DNA of 64,000 nt from Clostridiaceae bacterium (GCA_012841145.1 DUVH01000011.1:24904-88903); one strand, 5' to 3'. Shown: positions 8,114 through 17,369, numbered from the stretch's first letter. Translations and numbers: made by a program. Notes: a model not told the origin generated them from the sequence alone.

Positions 8114-9538
8114 ATGCTCAAGCATCGGTACATTGACAAGATTTGTCTTGCGGCGGCCATACTTATGGTCGTCCTTATGATCGTGTTTATGAACGCCGGT
8201 TCGTTTGGGCTGAGGACGTATCATGGCTCGCCCGGCTATGTCGATCGCCTTTTTGATATGAGCTGCGTTCACTCGATCGACTTTACTTTAGACGAGTCGG
8301 ATTGGCAGAGTATTTTAGAAAACCCGCACGCAAAGGAATACGTCCCCGCCACGATCTCCATTGACGGCGATGAGATCGCCAATGTCGGTCTTCGCGTCAA
8401 GGGGAATAATTCGCTCAATCAGATTTACAAGTACGGTTCCAAGCGCTTCAGCCTTAAAGTTGAATTTGATCATTACGAAAAAGGACAGACGTATTTCGGA
8501 CTCGACAAGCTCTCGCTGAATACTTCTTTTCAAGACAATGCTTTCATGAAAGATACGATAACCTACGAGATGATGCGTGAGATGAAAGTCCCCGCACCGC
8601 TTACAAGTCACGCATTCATTCGCGTCAATGGTAGAGATTGGGGACTGTTCGTCGCTATTGAAGAAATCGAGGATGCCTTCGTTCGCAGAAACTACGGCAT
8701 GAATCGCGGAGAGCTCTACAAACCGAAGTATCGCCGGCTGAGCGATCAGAACGACGATATCGCCCTCATTTACACGGGTGACGAATTCTGGCGTTACGAA
8801 AACATTTTCCGCCATTCCGTCTTTAAAGTTAATGACGCCGATAAGGCGAGATTGATCGAAGCGCTCAAAATCCTTGCAGAAGGGAAAGACTTGGAGTCAG
8901 CGCTCGATATCGAGGCATTGCTCAGGTTTTTTACCGTCCAGACATTCGTTGTCAATCTCGACAGCTACCTTGGCAAAACCGGGCACAACTATTTTCTTTA
9001 CGAAAAAGACGGCAAGATTTCGATGCTTCCATGGGATTACAATCTCGCTTTCGCAACGTACGCGCTCGGCATGACCGATCCCATCAATGATTCGACGCTT
9101 TTTGTAAACTATCCGATCGATACGCCGGCTCCGATGGAGGTGATGATCCGCCGGCCGCTCTTTGTGCAGCTCATGTTCAACAGCGAATACGTCGAAAGAT
9201 ATCACGATCTCTACGACGATTTCCTGATAAAGTACATGGAAAGCGGTCGTTTCGAGGAGAAGGTAGATTCTATCCGCGACATGATCTCGCCTTATGTCAA
9301 GCGAGATCCCACAAAGTTCTGCTCGCACGACGACTTCCTTCTCGCCGTCGATACGCTCAAGGATTTTTGCCTCCTGCGCGCACAAAGTGTGCGCGGCCAA
9401 CTTGACGGCACGATTCCGTCAACGTTCAAAGGACAGGCAAATAACCCTGAAACCTTAATCGACGCTTCTTCCGTTTGGGTTCCGGATCTCGGTGATTTCG
9501 AAGATATGCGAAATCTCGTTGACGGTCTTCTCCCTTAG
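8114..9538 (+). CDS. CotH-family kinase, membrane-anchored and extracellular
   Basis: The 474-residue protein has an N-terminal membrane anchor (about 12-32) followed by a CotH kinase domain. CotH of Bacillus is an atypical protein kinase that phosphorylates spore-coat proteins; in Clostridia related domains occur on surface proteins. Family motifs are visible: GLRVKGNNSL near residue 95, and GHNYFLYEKDGKISMLPWDY near 290, with the Asn and Asp expected to bind metal and nucleotide. Ribosome-binding site GGGAGGC. It ends the VTC-DUF4956-CotH set; the next gene has its own promoter. Confidence 0.88.
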   Translation: MLKHRYIDKICLAAAILMVVLMIVFMNAGSFGLRTYHGSPGYVDRLFDMSCVHSIDFTLDESDWQSILENPHAKEYVPATISIDGDEIANVGLRVKGNNSLNQIYKYGSKRFSLKVEFDHYEKGQTYFGLDKLSLNTSFQDNAFMKDTITYEMMREMKVPAPLTSHAFIRVNGRDWGLFVAIEEIEDAFVRRNYGMNRGELYKPKYRRLSDQNDDIALIYTGDEFWRYENIFRHSVFKVNDADKARLIEALKILAEGKDLESALDIEALLRFFTVQTFVVNLDSYLGKTGHNYFLYEKDGKISMLPWDYNLAFATYALGMTDPINDSTLFVNYPIDTPAPMEVMIRRPLFVQLMFNSEYVERYHDLYDDFLIKYMESGRFEEKVDSIRDMISPYVKRDPTKFCSHDDFLLAVDTLKDFCLLRAQSVRGQLDGTIPSTFKGQANNPETLIDASSVWVPDLGDFEDMRNLVDGLLP

Positions 9539-9588
9539 TTTTTATTGAAATTATCTTGTAAGACCTTTACCTCAAACGAGTCGATTTG

Positions 9589-9617
9589 TTGACTTTACAC
9601 AGAAAAATCGTTAAAAT
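9589..9617 (+). promoter_or_regulatory. SigA-type promoter for the nucleoside transport operon
   Basis: TTGACT and TAAAAT are separated by exactly 17 bp, 86 bp before the BMP lipoprotein start. This is the best match to a housekeeping promoter in this intergenic region. Confidence 0.75.
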
Positions 9618-9702
9618 GCGTTTAAAAGCAAGTAAAAGTAAATGAGCGTCGTCTCGTCTTTGACGGCGCCCTAAAACTTGCAATTCATGAAGGAGTGAAA
9701 AG

Positions 9703-10890
9703 ATGAAAAAATTTTTTGCAATTTTGCTCGTCGCTCTGATGGTATTTACTGTCGTCGCATGCGACAAAAAACCGGTCGAACCCGGCACGTCAGGCAGTGA
9801 AACAGCAGATCCCGGCACCGAACCCGGCGGCGATCCCGGCGGTGATCCCGGCGGAGAACCCGATCCGGAAAAGAAGGTCTACAGCGTTGTTCATTTGGTC
9901 AACGGGAACCTCGGAGATAAATCGTTCTTCGACTCTGCCAATACGGGTCTTACCCAATTGGAGGCGGACGGACGCATTACGCTGAAGACGATTGAGATGG
10001 GCGGAACGGATGCCGACCAGCCGAAATGGCAGGAGACCCTGAATGAGGTCGCCGAGAGCCAGCTGTACGATCTCGTTGTTTGCGGCACGTACCAGATGCC
10101 CGACTACCTGAAAGAGACGGCGACGGCTTACCCCGATCAGAAGTTCCTCATCTACGACGACACGACGTACGTCGGCGAAAACGAGAACGTTGTCAATGTC
10201 AGCTACAGGCAGAACGACATGGGCTACCTGATCGGTGTCTACGCGGCGGCTATGACAACGAAAACGGACATTGACAAAATCAACCCCGAGAAAGTCGTCG
10301 GATTTATCGGCGGCGTCGACAGCCCCGTCATCAACGACTTCCTGTACGGATTCCTGACGGGCGTCCAGGCGACAGATCCTGAAGTTAAGGTAGACACGCG
10401 CTACGTCAACAGCTACGTTGATACGGCGACGGCGAAAGAGATGGGTCTCGCGATGATCAACGATAACAACGTCGACATCATCTGGGGCGTTGCGGGCCTG
10501 TCAGGCAACGGCGGAGCCGAGGCGGCGCTCGAGTCGGGTAAAGCCTGGTTCATCGGCGTCGACTCCGATCAGGAGCTCACACTTTCCGCCGAGCTTGCGG
10601 CGATCACGCTGACATCGGGACTCAAGAACATCGGACAATCACTCATCTGGGTCTTTGATGAGTGGGATGCCGGCCGCACCTATTGGGGTACGGAAGTCAA
10701 CCTCGGACTCGTCGAGGGCGGTGTAGGTTTCGTCTCGGATAAGAACTTCAAGAACATTGCACCACAAGATGTCCAAGATCTTGTTCTCGAAGCTGAACAG
10801 GACGTTCGCGACAAAAAAGTTGAAGTTCCTTCGGCTATCGGCGACGACACGAACGGCGTCATCGTCATGCGTGATGAAATGCAGCCGTAA
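9703..10890 (+). CDS. BMP-family nucleoside-binding lipoprotein of an ABC transporter
   Basis: The 395-residue protein has a lipoprotein signal (lipobox VVAC) and a Gly/Pro/Asp-rich spacer (EPGGDPGGDPGGEPDP). It then has the periplasmic-binding fold of the BMP/PnrA group, which binds purine nucleosides: VVHLVNGNLGDKSFFDSA at the start of the mature domain and FIGVDSDQE late in the protein. It is the substrate-capturing component for the ATPase and two permeases that follow. The two nucleoside hydrolases further down support nucleosides as ligand. Ribosome-binding site AAGGAGTG. Confidence 0.93.
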   Translation: MKKFFAILLVALMVFTVVACDKKPVEPGTSGSETADPGTEPGGDPGGDPGGEPDPEKKVYSVVHLVNGNLGDKSFFDSANTGLTQLEADGRITLKTIEMGGTDADQPKWQETLNEVAESQLYDLVVCGTYQMPDYLKETATAYPDQKFLIYDDTTYVGENENVVNVSYRQNDMGYLIGVYAAAMTTKTDIDKINPEKVVGFIGGVDSPVINDFLYGFLTGVQATDPEVKVDTRYVNSYVDTATAKEMGLAMINDNNVDIIWGVAGLSGNGGAEAALESGKAWFIGVDSDQELTLSAELAAITLTSGLKNIGQSLIWVFDEWDAGRTYWGTEVNLGLVEGGVGFVSDKNFKNIAPQDVQDLVLEAEQDVRDKKVEVPSAIGDDTNGVIVMRDEMQP

Positions 10891-10938
10891 GCGCGACTTA
10901 TTTTATCCGTTGAATATGGTGATACCTGAGTGAAATGA

Positions 10939-10974
10939 AGGGGGATCTGCTTGCGGATCCCCCTAATGTGTTTT
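10939..10974 (+). terminator. Hairpin between the binding protein and ATPase genes
   Basis: AGGGGGATC pairs perfectly with GATCCCCCT over an 8-nt loop; a T-run appears about 6 nt later. Placed after the first gene of the operon, it probably terminates part of the transcripts or protects the 3' end, so the binding protein is made in excess. Confidence 0.7.
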
Positions 10975-11016
10975 GGGCGACTCGTATGGAGTTGCGGAGA
11001 CAGGAGAGCGAAACGC

Positions 11017-12579
11017 ATGGAAGCAGTACATGAACTTGTCGTTCGCATGGAAAAGATCACCAAGATCTATCCGAACGGCATCGCAGCGAATCGCGATGTC
11101 GATTTCTCCGTTAGAAAAGGTGAAATTCATGCTCTCATCGGAGAGAACGGAGCAGGGAAATCAACTCTGATGAAAATCCTTTTCGGACTGGAGCAGCCGA
11201 CAGACGGTGCGATTTATCTGAACGATGAGCGGGTTAACCTTTCATCGCCTCTCGAGGCGATCAGCAAAGGTATAGGCATGGTGCATCAGCACTTTATGCT
11301 CGTTCCGAGTTTGACGGTCGCCGAGAATATCGTTCTCGGTATGGCGCCAAAAAAAGGCGGGCTCTTTATAGACTATAAGGAGGCCGTCCGTTTAACGCGC
11401 GAATACTCGGAAAAATATAACTTATTTGTAGAACCCGACGCGCGCGTTGCCGATATCGCCGTCGGTATGAAGCAGAAAGTCGAGATCTTGAAAGCTCTCG
11501 TTCGCGGTGCACATGTTTTAATTCTCGACGAACCGACTGCCGTTTTGACGACGCAGGAGACGGTTGAATTATTTCAGGAATTAAAAAACCTTAGAGAGCA
11601 GGGTTTTACGATTATCTTTATTTCGCACAAACTGAAAGAGATCAAAGAGCTGACCGACCGCATCACGATCATGCGCGCGGGACGCTCGGTCGGCGTCTAT
11701 GATACGGATTCGATCACAGAGCAGGAAATTTCAAGATTGATGGTCGGTCGCGATGTCGTGCTCAAAATGGATAAACCGGAAGCTGTTCCCGGTGAGCACG
11801 TCCTGCGCGTCGAAGATTTGCATTACGTCAACGAGTGGGGCAAAAAGATGCTCGATGGCGTCTCTTTTTCTGTCCGTCAAGGTGAAATCGTAGGTATAGC
11901 CGGCGTAGAGGGAAATGGCCAGCGCGAACTTGTCGATATTCTCTTTGGCTTGAAATTGCCTGATTCCGGCGATGCGACGGTCGACGGTCAGTCTCTGATC
12001 GGTCTGCCGCAGGCACAGATAAGAACGCTCGGCGTCTCGTACGTTCCTGAAGACCGCATGACATTCGGTATCGCTCAGACTGCGAATATTCAGGAGAACA
12101 TGGTCTCAGACCGTTACAGGCAAAAGAAATTCAACAAAGGGCCGCTCTTCAAAATGAAGTCGCTGAACGATGAGAGTGACCGTCTCATCGTGGATTACGC
12201 CGTGCTCTGCAAATCGCGCGCCCAAGAGGTCGGAATGCTCTCAGGAGGCAATATCCAGAAGGTCGTCGTCGCGCGCGAGTTCTCCAGTGACCCGATCCTT
12301 ATCATCGCCGACCAGCCGACGCGCGGCATTGATGTAGGCGCGACGGAATTAATCAGAAACAGACTCGTCGATCTGTCACGCGCAGGGGCGGCCGTACTTC
12401 TCGTATCGGCCGATTTGAATGAAGTTATGGAATTATCGGACAATCTCATCGTCATGTACAATGGCCAAATTGCCGGTTACTTCGATGACGGGCAGTGGGA
12501 CGATTTGATGATGGGTGAGTATATGCTCGGACTGAAACGTCAGAGCGACGATGAGATCAGGAGGGCATGCCATGCGTGA
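11017..12579 (+). CDS. Nucleoside ABC transporter ATPase, two ABC domains
   Basis: The chosen ATG at 11017 has CAGGAGAG upstream and gives 520 residues; the ORF track start lies inside the hairpin. There are two tandem ATPase domains, as in the RbsA/YufO group. The first has GENGAGKSTLMKILFGL and LILDEPTAVLTTQE. The second has a modified P-loop (GVEGNGQRELVDILFG) and LSGGNIQKVVVAREF with IADQPTRGIDVGA. Such proteins energise both permeases as a single chain. It overlaps the first permease by 8 bp. Confidence 0.94.
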   Translation: MEAVHELVVRMEKITKIYPNGIAANRDVDFSVRKGEIHALIGENGAGKSTLMKILFGLEQPTDGAIYLNDERVNLSSPLEAISKGIGMVHQHFMLVPSLTVAENIVLGMAPKKGGLFIDYKEAVRLTREYSEKYNLFVEPDARVADIAVGMKQKVEILKALVRGAHVLILDEPTAVLTTQETVELFQELKNLREQGFTIIFISHKLKEIKELTDRITIMRAGRSVGVYDTDSITEQEISRLMVGRDVVLKMDKPEAVPGEHVLRVEDLHYVNEWGKKMLDGVSFSVRQGEIVGIAGVEGNGQRELVDILFGLKLPDSGDATVDGQSLIGLPQAQIRTLGVSYVPEDRMTFGIAQTANIQENMVSDRYRQKKFNKGPLFKMKSLNDESDRLIVDYAVLCKSRAQEVGMLSGGNIQKVVVAREFSSDPILIIADQPTRGIDVGATELIRNRLVDLSRAGAAVLLVSADLNEVMELSDNLIVMYNGQIAGYFDDGQWDDLMMGEYMLGLKRQSDDEIRRACHA

Positions 12580-13693
12580 CAAAAGGATGGTTCTCTTCGG
12601 CTTCGTGCGCGGAGCCGCGGCGATCGCGCTTGCGCTCGCTGTCGGAGCGATTTTTATCTTTCTCAGTTCGGATGAGCCGTTTACGGCATTGCGCTACTTG
12701 TTGATCGGGCCGTTTGTCAGCTATCATGGCGGTGTCACAGCTTTCAACACGCAGAACTTCTACCAAGTTCTCGCAGCCATGATTCCGACTATTTTTACCG
12801 GACTCGCCGTTTGCGTCATGTTCTCCGCCAACCAGTTCAACCTGGCGGCTGAGAGCTGTGTGCTCGTGGGCGGATTTGTCGGGTCGCTCATCGGCATCTA
12901 CGTCAACATGACAACGGGCTGGCACGCCGTCGTTTGCGTGCTCGTGGCGTCCGTCGTCTGCGGTCTGATTATGCTGATACCCTCCGTGCTCAAGGTAAAG
13001 TTGGGAGCGAGCGAGATGGTGACGAGCCTCATGCTTAACTTCGTGTTGTTGTACATTGTGCTCCACTTTCTCAATTACCATTTCGCCGATCGCTCAAAAG
13101 GCGCGACGATGACGTTCCCGTTCTTGGAATCGGCGAAAATTCCTTCGATCGTTCCGGGCAACAGCAAATTGACATGGGGCTTTGTCATCGCGATCATCGT
13201 TTCTTTGCTCGTCTGGATCTTCATGTACCGGACGCGCTGGGGCTACGCGATCAGGATGATCGGAATCAATGAATCGTTCTCGCTCTATTCGGGCATGAAT
13301 GTCGGCGGAACGATTATTCTTTCCTCCGTGATCGGCGGTCTTTTATCGGGAATGGGCGGAAGCCTTGAGGTTCTCGGCCGCTACAACACGTTCGTGTGGC
13401 GGGAGCTGCCGGGCTACGGCTGGACGGGCGTGACAATTGCGATATTGGCGAAAAACAACCCCGGCGCCGTGCCGCTCGCGGCGTTCTTTCTGGCGTACCT
13501 GAACAAGGGATGTCAATTGATGTCGACACACAGTGATGTCCCGAGCGAGATGATCGATATTATTCAGGCGGCCATCTTCCTCTTCTTCGCGGCGGAGCAG
13601 TTCCTGTCCGGTTTCAGGCAGAAGCTTGTTGTCAAGACAACGCGCGAGGAATTGATGAGAACAGAGTCGCTCACAGCGACGGAAGGAGAGTGA
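12572..13693 (+). CDS. Nucleoside ABC transporter permease 1 (YufP-like)
   Basis: The start chosen is ATG 12572, with AGGAGGGC upstream and an 8-bp overlap with the ATPase, giving 373 residues. About eight to ten hydrophobic helices are visible. The family signature region reads GASEMVTSLMLNFVLLYIV and is followed by GYGWTGVTIAILAKNNP. The protein pairs with the next gene to form the membrane channel. The C-terminus is a short charged cytoplasmic tail. Confidence 0.92.
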   Translation: MRDKRMVLFGFVRGAAAIALALAVGAIFIFLSSDEPFTALRYLLIGPFVSYHGGVTAFNTQNFYQVLAAMIPTIFTGLAVCVMFSANQFNLAAESCVLVGGFVGSLIGIYVNMTTGWHAVVCVLVASVVCGLIMLIPSVLKVKLGASEMVTSLMLNFVLLYIVLHFLNYHFADRSKGATMTFPFLESAKIPSIVPGNSKLTWGFVIAIIVSLLVWIFMYRTRWGYAIRMIGINESFSLYSGMNVGGTIILSSVIGGLLSGMGGSLEVLGRYNTFVWRELPGYGWTGVTIAILAKNNPGAVPLAAFFLAYLNKGCQLMSTHSDVPSEMIDIIQAAIFLFFAAEQFLSGFRQKLVVKTTREELMRTESLTATEGE

Positions 13694-13697
13694 GTCC

Positions 13698-14651
13698 ATG
13701 TTTGAGCAATTAATTCAATCTATTTTTCAAGCAGATTTTCTGTTCATCATTATCAGGATCACGGCTCCCATTCTCTTCGCCGCTCTGGCGGCCGTCATCT
13801 CGGAGAAGGCCGGCGTCGCCAACATCGGTCTCGAGGGAATGATGATGATTACCGCTCTGTTCGGTTTCCTGTTTGCTTATTGGACGCAGAGCTGGATCAT
13901 CGGCGTTCTCGGCGCGATGTTTGTAGGTATTTTGTTAGGTCTTATGATGGGGTTCTTTTCATTCAAGCTGAAGACGGACATTATCCTCTCCGGTATTGCC
14001 GTCAACATGCTGGGAGCGGGCGGGACGATCTTTTTACTCAATATGTTTACCGGACTTCGCGGTAATACGGGTGCGCTCGTGTCCCCGAACATTCTGATCC
14101 CCACGATCGATATCCCGCTTATTGACAAAATACCCATTCTCGGCGAGATCCTATCGGGACACGCCATCCTGACTTATCTGGCGTTTATATTCGTCTTTCT
14201 GATGCGTATTTTCCTTTATAGAACACCTCTCGGCCTCAAAATCCGCGCAGTCGGCGAGAATCCGAACGCCGCGTCGAGTGTCGGTGTCAGCGTGATTAAG
14301 ATGAAGTATATCGCGATCGCCATGTCAGGAGCGCTTGCGGGTCTGGGCGGCGCGTTTATGTCGATGTATTACTCACAAGGCTGGAATCAGGGCATGGTTG
14401 CCGGACGGGGCTTCATCGCGCTCGCCGCTCAAGCGATGGGAAGAGGTGAACCTGTAGGCGCTATGTTCTCATCTCTTCTTTTTGGTTTGGCACAGGCGAT
14501 GAAGACAAAAGTCTCCGGGTTGCGCGGGATGGCAAGCTACAACTACCTGATCGAGATGATCCCTTACGTCGTGACGATTGTCGGACTCGTTTTCTACGCG
14601 ATGAGCATTAAGCGGAAAGCTCGAAAGCACCAGCTGCGTCCGATTAAATAA
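13698..14651 (+). CDS. Nucleoside ABC transporter permease 2 (YufQ-like)
   Basis: The 317-residue protein has about eight membrane helices. Typical motifs are EKAGVANIGLEGMMMITALF at the N-terminus, LSGIAVNMLGAGGTIFL in the middle and GRGFIALAAQAMGRGEPVGA before the last helices. It starts 4 bp after permease 1 with GAAGGAGAG as ribosome-binding site. It is the second half of the heteromeric channel. Confidence 0.93.
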   Translation: MFEQLIQSIFQADFLFIIIRITAPILFAALAAVISEKAGVANIGLEGMMMITALFGFLFAYWTQSWIIGVLGAMFVGILLGLMMGFFSFKLKTDIILSGIAVNMLGAGGTIFLLNMFTGLRGNTGALVSPNILIPTIDIPLIDKIPILGEILSGHAILTYLAFIFVFLMRIFLYRTPLGLKIRAVGENPNAASSVGVSVIKMKYIAIAMSGALAGLGGAFMSMYYSQGWNQGMVAGRGFIALAAQAMGRGEPVGAMFSSLLFGLAQAMKTKVSGLRGMASYNYLIEMIPYVVTIVGLVFYAMSIKRKARKHQLRPIK

Positions 14652-14674
14652 AACCTTGAAGACGGAGCAATAAG

Positions 14675-15619
14675 ATGAAGAAAATACCAGTGATTCTTGA
14701 CGGCGATCCCGGTCATGATGACGCGATCGCATGGGTTCTTGCGAATTCTCGACCGGAACTCGATATTCTTGCCGTCACAACGGTAGGCGGCAACCAGACG
14801 CTTGCAAAGACGACGTACAACGCCGGTCGTATCTTGTCTTTGATCGGCTTGAACGTTCCGCTTGCGGGGGGACGCTCTAAACCTTTGCTCGCCGACCTGA
14901 TCGTCGCGCCCGGTGTTCACGGCGTTACGGGGCTCGATGGACCCGAGCTGCCGGAGCCTGCGCGCGATGTCGTCGAGGAGGAAGCCGTTGAACTGATGGC
15001 TCGCCTTCTGGAGAAGAGTGATGTGCCGATTGTTCTTGTTCCCACCGGGCCGTTGACGAATATCGCTTCGCTCTTGTTGCTGCGTCCCGATTTGAAAGAA
15101 AAGATTGATCATATCTACATGATGGGCGGCGGCATCACGAAAGGTAATTGGACAGCCGCCGCGGAGTTCAACATTCTCGTCGACCCCGAAGCGGCTGATA
15201 TCGTCTTTCGTTCAGGAGTGCCGGTTACTATGGCGGGACTCGATGTAACGGAACAGGCGCTCGTCCGCCCGGAGGACATCGAACGCATCAATTCGGTAGG
15301 AAATGATGTGGCGCGAATTGTCGCCGGCTGGCTCGAGTTTTTCTATCAATTTCATCAGCCGTTAGGTTATGAAGGCGCCCCCGTACACGATGCGGTGGCG
15401 ATCGTGGCGATGGTGCGTCCCGAGCTTTTGAAGATGCGGGAGATGTACGTGGAAGTCGAGCTTCAGGGTGACTACACGCGCGGCGCGACGGTAGGTGATT
15501 ACTATGGGCTTCTCGGGCAGAAACCGAACGCGACGTGTATCATGGATATTGACCGCGAGGCGTTCATTGAACTTCTGATCGAGTCGGTCGCATCGTACGG
15601 GGAAGGAGCAGCAAAATGA
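14675..15619 (+). CDS. Inosine/uridine-preferring nucleoside hydrolase 1
   Basis: The 314-residue enzyme splits ribonucleosides into base and ribose. The N-terminal Ca2+-binding signature is clear (ILDGDPGHDDAIAWVLA), as are VPTGPLTNIASLL, MMGGG and the FNILVDPEAADIVF motif. The conserved late His-Asp is in APVHDAVAIVAM. Lying directly after a nucleoside transporter, it probably feeds imported nucleosides into base salvage and ribose catabolism. The stop overlaps the start of the second hydrolase (ATGA). Confidence 0.93.
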   Translation: MKKIPVILDGDPGHDDAIAWVLANSRPELDILAVTTVGGNQTLAKTTYNAGRILSLIGLNVPLAGGRSKPLLADLIVAPGVHGVTGLDGPELPEPARDVVEEEAVELMARLLEKSDVPIVLVPTGPLTNIASLLLLRPDLKEKIDHIYMMGGGITKGNWTAAAEFNILVDPEAADIVFRSGVPVTMAGLDVTEQALVRPEDIERINSVGNDVARIVAGWLEFFYQFHQPLGYEGAPVHDAVAIVAMVRPELLKMREMYVEVELQGDYTRGATVGDYYGLLGQKPNATCIMDIDREAFIELLIESVASYGEGAAK

Positions 15620-16548
15620 AGAAAATACCTGTCTGGTTTGATTGCGACACAGGTGTCGATGATGCCATCGCGCTTATTCTCCTGAGTCAACTCGAATTAT
15701 TTGAAGTCGTCGGCGTTTCAACAGTTGCCGGCAACGTCGACCTCGATAAAACGACAGCCAATACGCTTCGAGTGCTCGATCTCTGCCACGCTCCGTACCC
15801 CGTCTTTCGCGGCGCGGCGCAGCCAATGATGCGCTCGCAGATCTCAGCGTCTTATGTCCACGGCGCCGACGGCCTCGGCGGCGTGATGCTGCCGGAATCG
15901 GATCGGAAGCCGGAATCCATTCCCGCATGGGATGCGCTCTATCAGGCAGCCGTAAAATATGCGGGCGAGCTCGTCCTGATTGCCGTCGGTCCGATGACGA
16001 ACATCGGATTGACGCTCACGAAGTACAAAGATTTTCCCGGACTCATTAAGAGAATCGTCATTATGGGCGGCGCAGCCGTCGGCGGCAACGTGACGCCTTC
16101 CGCCGAGTTCAATATACTCGCCGATCCCGAGGCCGCCGCGATGCTTTTCGATTGCGGCGTGCAAGTTGAGATGTGCGGACTCGATATGACGATGAAGGCC
16201 TATCTCACACGGGAAGAGCTTGATGAATTGGGGTGTCTTGGGAGTCCGCAGGCGGCGTTTGCGCGCGACTGCCTCCAACGGGCGCTGAAATTCGGTGAAT
16301 CGTATCAGCTGCCCGGAGTCGCTTTCCACGATCCCGCCGCCGTTTTGTACGCTGCTGACGACACGATGTTTGAAGCGTATCCTGCATGGGTTCGAGTCGA
16401 GACGAAAGGATCGAGTACGTACGGCAAGACCGTTACCGATCTCTACTCCGACAAAAAGTATGAAATGCGAGAGCATCTCGTTGTCGCCGACATCGATCGC
16501 GATGCGTTCAAGGCGCGGCTGTTTGAGTTGTTCGCTCGTTTTAAATGA
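15616..16548 (+). CDS. Inosine/uridine-preferring nucleoside hydrolase 2
   Basis: This 310-residue paralogue of the preceding gene has the motif WFDCDTGVDDAIALILL, then IAVGPMTNIGLT, IMGGAAVGGN, FNILADPEAAAML and VAFHDPAAVLYA. All the metal-binding and catalytic positions I can check are present. Sequence divergence between the two copies suggests different preferences (for example purine against pyrimidine), but specificity cannot be read from the sequence. It overlaps the upstream stop by 4 bp, so the two are translationally coupled. Confidence 0.92.
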   Translation: MKKIPVWFDCDTGVDDAIALILLSQLELFEVVGVSTVAGNVDLDKTTANTLRVLDLCHAPYPVFRGAAQPMMRSQISASYVHGADGLGGVMLPESDRKPESIPAWDALYQAAVKYAGELVLIAVGPMTNIGLTLTKYKDFPGLIKRIVIMGGAAVGGNVTPSAEFNILADPEAAAMLFDCGVQVEMCGLDMTMKAYLTREELDELGCLGSPQAAFARDCLQRALKFGESYQLPGVAFHDPAAVLYAADDTMFEAYPAWVRVETKGSSTYGKTVTDLYSDKKYEMREHLVVADIDRDAFKARLFELFARFK

Positions 16549-16572
16549 TATCGGAACAATGGATCGGTTCGG

Positions 16573-16578
16573 TATAAT
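16573..16578 (+). promoter_or_regulatory. Possible -10 element before the oxidoreductase gene
   Basis: A perfect TATAAT lies 38 bp before ATG 16611. No convincing -35 is visible at 16-18 bp, so this is weak. If real, the oxidoreductase has its own transcript in addition to operon readthrough. Confidence 0.35.
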
Positions 16579-16610
16579 AAACACGAGAAGTGATCAAGGG
16601 GGCGACCGCG

Positions 16611-17234
16611 ATGAGACGCCTTTCGGGAGTTTTGCGCATGACAAAAAATGTCTTATATATCGATTGTTGCATTCGAGGTGAAGAATCGCGTACGCGTCAA
16701 TTGGGGGAGGCTTTCCTCTTCGGGTTGGCGATCCGCGAGACGTTTACGGTCGAGCGGCTGACGCTCATGGAAGAGCCGCTCATCCCTCTTGCGGGCGATT
16801 TTTTTCTGCAGCGCGAACGTCTCCTTGAAAACGGGGAGTTGTCGCACCCGCGTTTTCGCTATGCGCATCAATTTGCTTCAGCCGATCGTATTGTGATCGC
16901 GGCGCCATTCTGGGATTTGAGTGTGCCCGCTCTCCTCAAAATCTATATCGAAAACATCAGCGTTCAGGGAATTACGTTTGACGTCGACGAGGACATGGGA
17001 CTCTTCGGGATCTGCCGTGCCGAGAAGATGTTTTTCCTGACGACGAGGGGAGGCGACTATCGTCAATCGCCGCTTGAGACAGGTATTCCGATGATGCGCA
17101 ATCTCGCGACATTTTTCGGCATAAAGGAATTCGACTACGTGGCGGCCGACGGACTCGATCTTCTGATCGAACCGCCCGAAGTTATCTTGGGACGCGCCAT
17201 CCGCGAAGCGCAGGATCGTGCTGTCGTCTGGTAA
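16611..17234 (+). CDS. Flavodoxin-fold NAD(P)H oxidoreductase (azoreductase-like)
   Basis: The protein has about 207 residues. ATG 16611 is favoured by AAGGGGG seven bases upstream; ATG 16638 (MTKNVLYIDCC) is also possible, and the ORF track uses GTG 16590. The fold starts with NVLYIDCCIRGEESRTRQL, the phosphate-binding loop of FMN-dependent NADH-azoreductases and quinone reductases. ADRIVIAAPFWDLSVPALLKIYIE is the typical second flavin-contact region and FLTTRGGDY the third. It follows the nucleoside operon; no functional link is evident. Confidence 0.85.
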   Translation: MRRLSGVLRMTKNVLYIDCCIRGEESRTRQLGEAFLFGLAIRETFTVERLTLMEEPLIPLAGDFFLQRERLLENGELSHPRFRYAHQFASADRIVIAAPFWDLSVPALLKIYIENISVQGITFDVDEDMGLFGICRAEKMFFLTTRGGDYRQSPLETGIPMMRNLATFFGIKEFDYVAADGLDLLIEPPEVILGRAIREAQDRAVVW

Positions 17235-17257
17235 GCGCCGGCACGGAAAATAAATGT

Positions 17258-17287
17258 TTGACACGCTCTCGCGCTTCGTGTTACTAT
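17258..17287 (+). promoter_or_regulatory. SigA-type promoter for rpmG-secE-nusG-rpl genes
   Basis: Consensus TTGACA and TACTAT are separated by 18 bp, about 80 bp before rpmG. This is a strong candidate for the start of the whole ribosomal protein unit. Confidence 0.75.
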
Positions 17288-17295
17288 ACATGATG

Positions 17296-17334
17296 CTTGT
17301 CAGACGCGGGAGTCTTTTTTTTTGCGCGGACAAG
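17296..17334 (+). promoter_or_regulatory. Nested inverted repeat with T9 run in the rpmG leader
   Basis: CTTGTC and GACAAG form the outer arms. Inside, AGAC and GTCT form a short stem that runs into nine T residues. The T-run directly after a small stem just downstream of the promoter could be an attenuator; the inner stem is only 4 bp, so this is tentative. Confidence 0.35.
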
Positions 17335-17369
17335 TTGTCTCGATACATGAAACAGCGGAGGGAACCACC

